Below are positions 58,892-64,000 of a DNA stretch of 64,000 nt, one piece after another (position 1 is the stretch's first letter; every line of letters begins with the position of its first letter). The stretch lies in the NCBI RefSeq assembly GCF_001645185.1, contig NZ_LXTQ01000050.1:124001-188000 (forward strand). Direction: 5' to 3'. This stretch comes from Methylobacillus sp. MM3. Its GTDB lineage: Bacteria; Pseudomonadota; Gammaproteobacteria; Burkholderiales; Methylophilaceae. The notes below the pieces were generated by a model. It had not been told where the DNA came from and made no database searches. It saw nothing but the letters and a program-made list of their open reading frames with translations. The translations under genes and the position numbers were made by a program.

Positions 58892-60469
58892 GTGCAGCAC
58901 AATTACATATTAATAACTCATGAAAACAAGGCATTAGCTTCGATGCTCGTGTTTTTTTACAATCGCTGGGTGGGGTACACGGCGATGATGGGCTTTTTTC
59001 TGCTATGGAGCCAGACGGCGTTTTCCTTCGATTTCAATGATGTCGCCAAACGGGCCGAGCAATTGGCTGCATCGCCGTACAAGAAGCCGAATGCCAGCCT
59101 GCCCAAGGAACTGGAAACTCTCGATTATGACAAATTCCGGGATATCCGATTCAAGCCGGATAAGTCGCATTGGCGCAGCGCCAACCTGCCATTCGAGTTG
59201 ACATTCTTCCATCAGGGCTGGCATTACAACCTGCCGGTCAAGATCAACGAGATCAACAGCCAGGGTGTGCAGGAAATCAAGCTGGACCCGGCCGATTTCG
59301 ATTACGGCGCCAACAAGTTCAACCCCAAGGAATGGAAAGATGTGGGATTCTCGGGCTTCCGCGTGCACTTTCCGATCAACACGCCGCAATACAAGGATGA
59401 AGTCCTGGTGTTTCTCGGCGCCAGCTATTTCCGCGCACTCGGCAAAGGCCAGATCTATGGGCTATCGGCACGCGGTCTGGCCATCGACACCGCGATGAGC
59501 TCCGGCGAGGAGTTTCCGCGTTTCGTCGAATTCTGGCTGGAAAGGCCGAGCATGTTTTCCAAGCAGCTCGTGATTTACGGCCTGCTGGATTCGCCACGGG
59601 CTACAGGCGCTTACCGTTTTGTCCTCAATCCGGGGGCAAATACCACCATGGATGTGACCGCGCGCCTTGTGCTGCGCGACAGCGTCGGCAAGCTGGGTAT
59701 CGCCCCGCTTACCAGCATGTATTTCTTCGGCGAAAACCACCGGCCGCCCAATGAAGACTTCCGGCCGGAAGTGCATGATTCCGATGGTTTGCTGGTGCAT
59801 ACCGGCAGCGATGAATGGCTATGGCGGCCATTGATCAACCCCAAGCGCCTGCTCACCACTTCGTTTACGACCACCAATCCACGCGGTTTCGGGCTGATGC
59901 AGCGCGACCGTGACTTCGGCCATTACGAAGATCTGGAAACGCGCTACGACAAACGCCCCAGCACCTGGATAGAACCCAAGGGCAACTGGGGGCCGGGCCG
60001 CGTCGAACTGGTGCAGATTCCCACGCCGGACGAAACCAACGACAACATTGTCGCCTACTGGCTGCCGGATGCACTCCCCAAGCCGCGCGTGCCCTATCAG
60101 CTCGAATATCGCGTCTCATGGCAGAAAGAGGCCGAAGCGCGCCCGCCTTCCGCCTGGGTCGTGCAGACTCGACGCGGCTACAGTTATTCCAGGCATCAGG
60201 ACGGCAGCATCGGGCTGATACTGGATTTCGACGGCCCGGCACTGCGCAAGATGAGCACTGAAGCCAAGATGGAAGCGGTCGTGTCCATCGACGATAACGG
60301 GCAATTGCTGGAAAACACGCTTTATCCGAACGTTGTCACCGGCACGTGGCGGCAGTCCATCCGCGTGCGACGCATCGACAACGACAAACCCATCGAGCTG
60401 CGCAGTTATCTGCGCAGCAACAACACGGCGATCTCAGAGACATGGAGCTACATACTTCCCCCCGAATGA
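58892..60469 (+). CDS. opgG: Periplasmic glucan biosynthesis protein OpgG
   Basis: 525 residues from a GTG with GGAG 8 nt upstream; an ATG at 58943 is possible. The signal peptide ends near TAFSFD. The MdoG fold is clear from FDFNDVAKRAEQLAASPYK, LPFELTFFHQGWHYN, YFRALGKGQIYGLSARGLAI and MQRDRDFGHYEDLETRYDKRP. OpgG acts in the periplasm on branched osmoregulated glucans made by OpgH. Directly coupled to opgH. Confidence 0.93.
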   Translation: MQHNYILITHENKALASMLVFFYNRWVGYTAMMGFFLLWSQTAFSFDFNDVAKRAEQLAASPYKKPNASLPKELETLDYDKFRDIRFKPDKSHWRSANLPFELTFFHQGWHYNLPVKINEINSQGVQEIKLDPADFDYGANKFNPKEWKDVGFSGFRVHFPINTPQYKDEVLVFLGASYFRALGKGQIYGLSARGLAIDTAMSSGEEFPRFVEFWLERPSMFSKQLVIYGLLDSPRATGAYRFVLNPGANTTMDVTARLVLRDSVGKLGIAPLTSMYFFGENHRPPNEDFRPEVHDSDGLLVHTGSDEWLWRPLINPKRLLTTSFTTTNPRGFGLMQRDRDFGHYEDLETRYDKRPSTWIEPKGNWGPGRVELVQIPTPDETNDNIVAYWLPDALPKPRVPYQLEYRVSWQKEAEARPPSAWVVQTRRGYSYSRHQDGSIGLILDFDGPALRKMSTEAKMEAVVSIDDNGQLLENTLYPNVVTGTWRQSIRVRRIDNDKPIELRSYLRSNNTAISETWSYILPPE

Positions 60470-62958
60470 GCGGACCTGCGTTAGTGGTCTGCGAACGCTA
60501 TCTCGACCAGCTTTCGGTTGCGCCGGAGGTGCGCCAGTCATTGCTGCGCAAGGTTGCAGCGTCCGAAGACGCCACCGATCCGTCTGCCGCACTGCTCTGC
60601 CTGCATGAAGCGCTGGCCGGAGAGGGCTTCGATTTCGACAACCCTGCCCGGGCTTCTGCCCGGCAGCGCCTGCAACTCTCGTACGGCAAGCCGTTGGCGG
60701 ACGCCCATGCGGGTTTGACCTGCGCGCCAGGAATCAATCGCGCACCGATGGCGCCATCCTCCTGGCCGCCGAATCCGGTTCTGGCCGTGCTGGGCAAACT
60801 GGGTCGCTGGCTGCGACTCAAAGCGTGCACATCCAACCCGATACCTTCGGATTCTCCCGATCCGCGCGGACACTGGCACCGTGCTGGCAGCATCCGCCGC
60901 ACGGTTTTGCTGCTGCTGGTATTGTCACAGTCCGCGATGGCGACCTACTCAATGACGGCAGTCCTGCCCTACCACGGCGAGAAACCACTGGAAATTGCGG
61001 TTCTGTCACTCTTCGCCGTGCTGTGCGCCTGGGTTTCCGCCGGCTTCTGGACGGCCCTGATGGGCTATCTTGTGTTGCAGTTCGGCGGCGACCGGCATGC
61101 GATTTCGCGCAGCGCAGCCGACGATGCGCCCATTCCGGCCGACGCCCGCACCGCGATCATCATGCCCATCTGCAACGAGAACGTGGCGCGCGTATTCGCA
61201 GGATTGCGCGCCACATATGAATCGCTGGCGAAATCGGGCAATCTCCGGCACTTCGATTTCTTCGTGCTGAGCGACAGCAGCGACCCCGACATCCGCGTTG
61301 CGGAGTCGGAAGCCTGGATGGAGCTGTGCCGCAGCGTCCATGGCTTCGAGCGCATCTTCTACCGCTGGCGACAACATCGCATCAAGCGCAAGAGCGGCAA
61401 TGTCGCGGATTTCTGCCGCCGCTGGGGCAACAATTACCGCTATATGGTGGTGATGGACGCCGACAGCGTCATGACCGGCGATTGCCTGTCGCGGCTGGTG
61501 CAATTGATGGAAGCCAATCCCAACGCCGGCATTATCCAGACCGGACCGCATGCCGCCGGGCGCGATACCTTCTACGCGCGATTGCAGCAGTTTGCCAGCC
61601 GCGTGTATGGCCCGCTCTACCTCGCCGGCCTGCATTACTGGCAATTGGGTGAATCGCATTACTGGGGCCATAACGCGATCATCCGAGTCGCGCCGTTCAT
61701 CAAGCATTGCGCACTCGGCCGCTTGCCCGGCCGTGGCTCGCTGTCGGGCGAAATACTGTCGCACGACTTTGTCGAAGCCGCCTTGATGCGCCGCGCCGGC
61801 TGGGCGGTATGGATCGCCTATGACCTGCCCGGCAGCTATGAAGAAATGCCGCCCAACCTGCTGGATGAGCTCAACCGCGACCGTCGCTGGTGTCATGGCA
61901 ACCTGATGAACTTCCGCCTGTTCTGGGCACCGGGCTTTCATGTCGCCCACCGGGCGGTATTCATGACCGGAGTGATCGCTTACGTCTCGGCACTGCTGTG
62001 GCTGAGTTTTTTGATACTTTCCACCTGGCTGCTGGCGGAACATACGCTGATCGAGCCGGAGTACTTCGTGCAACCGAAGCAGCTTTTTCCGCTCTGGCCG
62101 GAATGGCATCCCGAGCGCGCGATGGCCTTGTTCGGCGTCACGGCAGCCTGGCTTTTTCTGCCTAAACTGCTGAGCGCGGCACTCATTATCATGCAAGACG
62201 CACGCGCCTATGGCGGCACAATACGCCTGGTAATCAGCATGCTGCTCGAATGGGTGTTCTCGATGCTGATGGCGCCGATACGCATGCTGTTCCACACCCA
62301 ATTTGTCCTCGCCGCACTGACCGGCTGGCGTATTCAATGGAAATCGCCGCCGCGCGAAGACGCCGCAACACCGTGGAGTACGGCTATCCGCCGCCATGGC
62401 TGGCATACGCTGCTGGGCGTGGCATGGGGCGCGGCAGTCTACTGGCTCAACCCGTCCTACCTGCTCTGGATGACGCCCATTCTCGGCGCCCTGGTCTTGT
62501 CGATCCCGATCTCGGTCATCACCAGCAGCCCGGAGCTGGGCCGCAAATTCCGCAAACTGGGGCTCTTCCTTATTCCCGAAGAGTCGCGCCAGCCAGAAGA
62601 ACTGCAAAGCGTACAAACGGAAATGGAGTATGTCGTCAAACAACATGACTTCGCCGAAGCCGTCACCGACCCTGGCGTAAATGCACTGGTATGCTCGCTT
62701 GGCGTCTCACGGCAACATCCGTCTGAAATGCTGACCCGCCACCGGCGCCAGCTGGTGGATATGGCCCTGAAAAACGGCCCGCATGCGCTGACCGGGCAGC
62801 ACAAGATGATCCTGCTAAACGACGCGAAAGCCATGTCGCACCTGCATTTCCAGGTCTGGGCATCACCGGCTGCCCACGCAAGCTGGTTCCGGGTTGAAGT
62901 ACAAACGCCTAAGGTGAGGACTTTCGGCATGGAGTTCGTGAAACCGGCGTATGCGTGA
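60466..62958 (+). CDS. opgH: Glucan glucosyltransferase OpgH
   Basis: 830 residues from the ATG at 60466, which overlaps the opgG stop by four bases; longer in-frame starts lie inside opgG. A GT2 catalytic domain between membrane segments carries the D motif VLSDSSDPDI, the DxD-type VVMDADSVM and the late RRW (DRRWCHGNLMNF). Eight membrane segments form the channel, and UDP-glucose is the known donor for the family. It makes the linear glucan backbone of osmoregulated periplasmic glucans. Confidence 0.94.
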   Translation: MSGPALVVCERYLDQLSVAPEVRQSLLRKVAASEDATDPSAALLCLHEALAGEGFDFDNPARASARQRLQLSYGKPLADAHAGLTCAPGINRAPMAPSSWPPNPVLAVLGKLGRWLRLKACTSNPIPSDSPDPRGHWHRAGSIRRTVLLLLVLSQSAMATYSMTAVLPYHGEKPLEIAVLSLFAVLCAWVSAGFWTALMGYLVLQFGGDRHAISRSAADDAPIPADARTAIIMPICNENVARVFAGLRATYESLAKSGNLRHFDFFVLSDSSDPDIRVAESEAWMELCRSVHGFERIFYRWRQHRIKRKSGNVADFCRRWGNNYRYMVVMDADSVMTGDCLSRLVQLMEANPNAGIIQTGPHAAGRDTFYARLQQFASRVYGPLYLAGLHYWQLGESHYWGHNAIIRVAPFIKHCALGRLPGRGSLSGEILSHDFVEAALMRRAGWAVWIAYDLPGSYEEMPPNLLDELNRDRRWCHGNLMNFRLFWAPGFHVAHRAVFMTGVIAYVSALLWLSFLILSTWLLAEHTLIEPEYFVQPKQLFPLWPEWHPERAMALFGVTAAWLFLPKLLSAALIIMQDARAYGGTIRLVISMLLEWVFSMLMAPIRMLFHTQFVLAALTGWRIQWKSPPREDAATPWSTAIRRHGWHTLLGVAWGAAVYWLNPSYLLWMTPILGALVLSIPISVITSSPELGRKFRKLGLFLIPEESRQPEELQSVQTEMEYVVKQHDFAEAVTDPGVNALVCSLGVSRQHPSEMLTRHRRQLVDMALKNGPHALTGQHKMILLNDAKAMSHLHFQVWASPAAHASWFRVEVQTPKVRTFGMEFVKPAYA

Positions 62959-62973
62959 CGGATTTCATAATTA

Positions 62974-63010
62974 AAAAGCCGTGCGCTAGTTTTGATCGCA
63001 CGGCTTTTTT
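62974..63010 (+). terminator. Terminator of opgGH
   Basis: AAAAGCCGTGCG pairs with CGCACGGCTTTT across an 11-nt loop, followed by T residues; it starts 16 bp after the opgH stop. Confidence 0.85.
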
Positions 63011-63107
63011 GAGTCTGCCACCCTCAGCCTGGCCCTTTTTCCGCAAGAGAAGGGGCTAACGGATTCCAGCCTGCGCGAATAACAAACTCGGAATGGCGAC
63101 ATACCCG

Positions 63108-63363
63108 CTTTTCATCCCCCTTCTGTCGCGCTGAGCAGCGCAGTCGAGACGGGGGATTTCGGTGGGCGTCTGTTTGAGCGCAGCGAGTTCAGCCCGCCGC
63201 CCGGCTCGACGAGCAGCGCAAGGGAGTGCGAAGCACCGCAGCGGCAGGGTGTCTTTTTCTTTGGGTTCTTTCTTTTGGACAAGAAAAAGAAAGAACCTCG
63301 CCTGTCGGGGCGAGTCCCGACCCTCCAAGCATCAACGACCACGCGGCTAGCAGGCTCCCCGCC
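63108..63363. repeat. Intergenic repeat-like element with internal hairpins
   Basis: A stretch of low coding value with a 13-bp inverted repeat (GGTTCTTTCTTTT at 63264 and its complement at 63285) and a second dyad (TCGGG/CCCGA near 63306-63321). I recognise this style of sequence from dispersed intergenic repeats of proteobacteria, where it gives rise to spurious frames. No second copy lies in the window, so the repeat status is unproven. Confidence 0.4.
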
Positions 63364-63380
63364 CTATTGAAACTCCAAAC

Positions 63381-63406
63381 GAAAAAAGCCGGCATTCGCC
63401 GGCTTT
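63381..63406 (-). terminator. Terminator for the epsL-like gene
   Basis: AAAGCCGGC and GCCGGCTTT form a 9-bp stem around ATTC. On the minus strand a run of T follows. It lies 54 bp beyond the stop of the barrel protein gene. Confidence 0.75.
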
Positions 63407-63459
63407 ATACCCCCCTCCCGCAAGGAGAGAGGGAAGAGATTTCAGAGATTCCTTGGAGC

Positions 63460-63999
63460 TTAAAAGAGAAACTGCGCGTTGATACTCGCCGAAGTCGCCT
63501 TGTAATCGAAATCCTCGAAGTTCGACGTGCGCTTGTCGTGTTGCAGCGCGCCGGTGACGATGATGTTGCGCGTGGCTTTCCAGTCGGCAGCCAGCAGAAA
63601 CATCTGCAACTGATCGTCGCGTAGTTCGGGAATCGAGACGATGGCGCCGCGATATTCCCGGTCGCTGTAGTCGTAACGCGCGCGGAATGTGGTCTTGGGG
63701 CTGTACTCCCACACCGGCGAAATCGAGAAGGTTTCCGCGATGTAATAGCTGTTCTCGTCCTCCTGATAGCTATAGAGATTACGGGATACCGACACGTTCA
63801 ACTGCGTCTTGTCCGTGATATCCCAGCGATACAGCAGGCGGCCCACCATGCCCGAATAATCGCGGTCGTCAAAATGGTCGTGCTCGCGCTTCACATAGCC
63901 CAGCTTGGCATCGAAAGACGACTTGCCGGTCAGGCGCCAGAACATGTTGGCTTCGGTCTCGCTTTGATCGAAGCCGCTGTCCAGCTGCGCCACCGGGTC
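63460..63999 (-). CDS. EpsL-like outer-membrane protein of exopolysaccharide system, 5' end outside window
   Basis: About 180 residues of the C-terminal part; the frame stays open to the window edge. Repeated amphipathic strands (GRLLYRWDITDKTQLNVSVSR, TTFRARYDYSDREYRG, NIIVTGALQHDKRTSN) end in Phe (SINAQFLF), as outer-membrane barrels do. The sequence resembles EpsL, the barrel protein linked with XrtB/PEP-CTERM exopolysaccharide clusters. Another beta-barrel family cannot be excluded on this fragment. Confidence 0.65.
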   Translation of the reverse strand, partial: DPVAQLDSGFDQSETEANMFWRLTGKSSFDAKLGYVKREHDHFDDRDYSGMVGRLLYRWDITDKTQLNVSVSRNLYSYQEDENSYYIAETFSISPVWEYSPKTTFRARYDYSDREYRGAIVSIPELRDDQLQMFLLAADWKATRNIIVTGALQHDKRTSNFEDFDYKATSASINAQFLF

Positions 64000-64000
64000 C

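Noticed and set aside
61006-62646. 546-codon minus-strand frame opposite opgH
   Set aside because: opgH is unmistakable on the + strand; the antisense frame is a GC-rich shadow.
63056-63395. Several short frames in the repeat-like region after opgH
   Set aside because: They arise from the repeat-like element and lack ribosome sites or recognisable domains.
1-64000. tRNA, rRNA, CRISPR arrays, insertion sequences, phage genes
   Set aside because: None seen on either strand by reading; no transposase, integrase or regularly spaced repeats.

Overview
The window reads as chromosome from a sulfur-oxidising, probably methylotrophic betaproteobacterium. A Nitrosomonadales-type organism fits best: it has a complete Sox system, Mxa accessory proteins, OpgGH and an EpsL-type barrel. 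That placement is inferred from gene content, not from a marker gene. I see no rRNA, tRNA, CRISPR array, transposase or integrase.

Layout. Positions 1-2.5 kb hold the end of an unrecognised secreted-type protein, a TorF-like porin and a 59-residue mono-cluster ferredoxin. A leftward block follows (11.8-2.5 kb): a Nif11-like protein, an unknown protein, an acyl-CoA dehydrogenase, a multi-PAS/GAF histidine kinase, a FixJ-type regulator, an AlkB-type di-iron monooxygenase, a truncated haemoglobin, a [2Fe-2S] reductase and a homoserine-acetyltransferase-like hydrolase. From 12.1 to 17.9 kb lie sulfide and persulfide genes: TlpA, persulfide dioxygenase, two BigR-type ArsR repressors, a SulP carrier and sulfide:quinone reductase. 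From 18.2 to 21.7 kb is a methanethiol oxidase operon (mtoX-SCO-mauG). From 21.9 to 27.8 kb is an operon osmC-fadL-rhodanese-gcvH-like-lipB-lipA-lpd. At 28.3 kb is a sigma-54 activator with the three-cysteine spacing of the sulfane-sulfur sensor FisR. Positions 29.8-36.9 kb carry soxCDYZAXB plus an HbpS-like gene. Then come a TetR regulator, a PCuAC copper chaperone, an MFS carrier, three DsrE-family proteins downstream of cysJI, and LysR, MarR and Rrf2 regulators.

From about 48.7 kb the sequence looks more GC-rich and the content changes: a YjfB-like protein, an acyltransferase, mxaRSACKL without mxaFJGI, a Bfd-like ferredoxin, a quinone oxidoreductase, opgGH and a truncated epsL.

The main regulatory observation is four near-identical -24/-12 (sigma-54) promoters. 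They lie before sqr, before mtoX, before the osmC-to-lpd operon and before soxC. Palindromes of the form TGCC-N6-GGCA lie about 70-140 bp upstream of the sqr, mtoX and sox promoters, and a less regular relative lies upstream of the osmC promoter. With the FisR-like gene in the middle, this suggests one sulfane-sulfur-controlled regulon. It would join methanethiol oxidation (yielding H2S, H2O2 and formaldehyde), sulfide oxidation, thiosulfate oxidation and a lipoyl-carrier pathway. The AlkB block could act upstream by oxidising a hydrophobic, possibly methylated-sulfur, substrate, but nothing in the sequence fixes its substrate.
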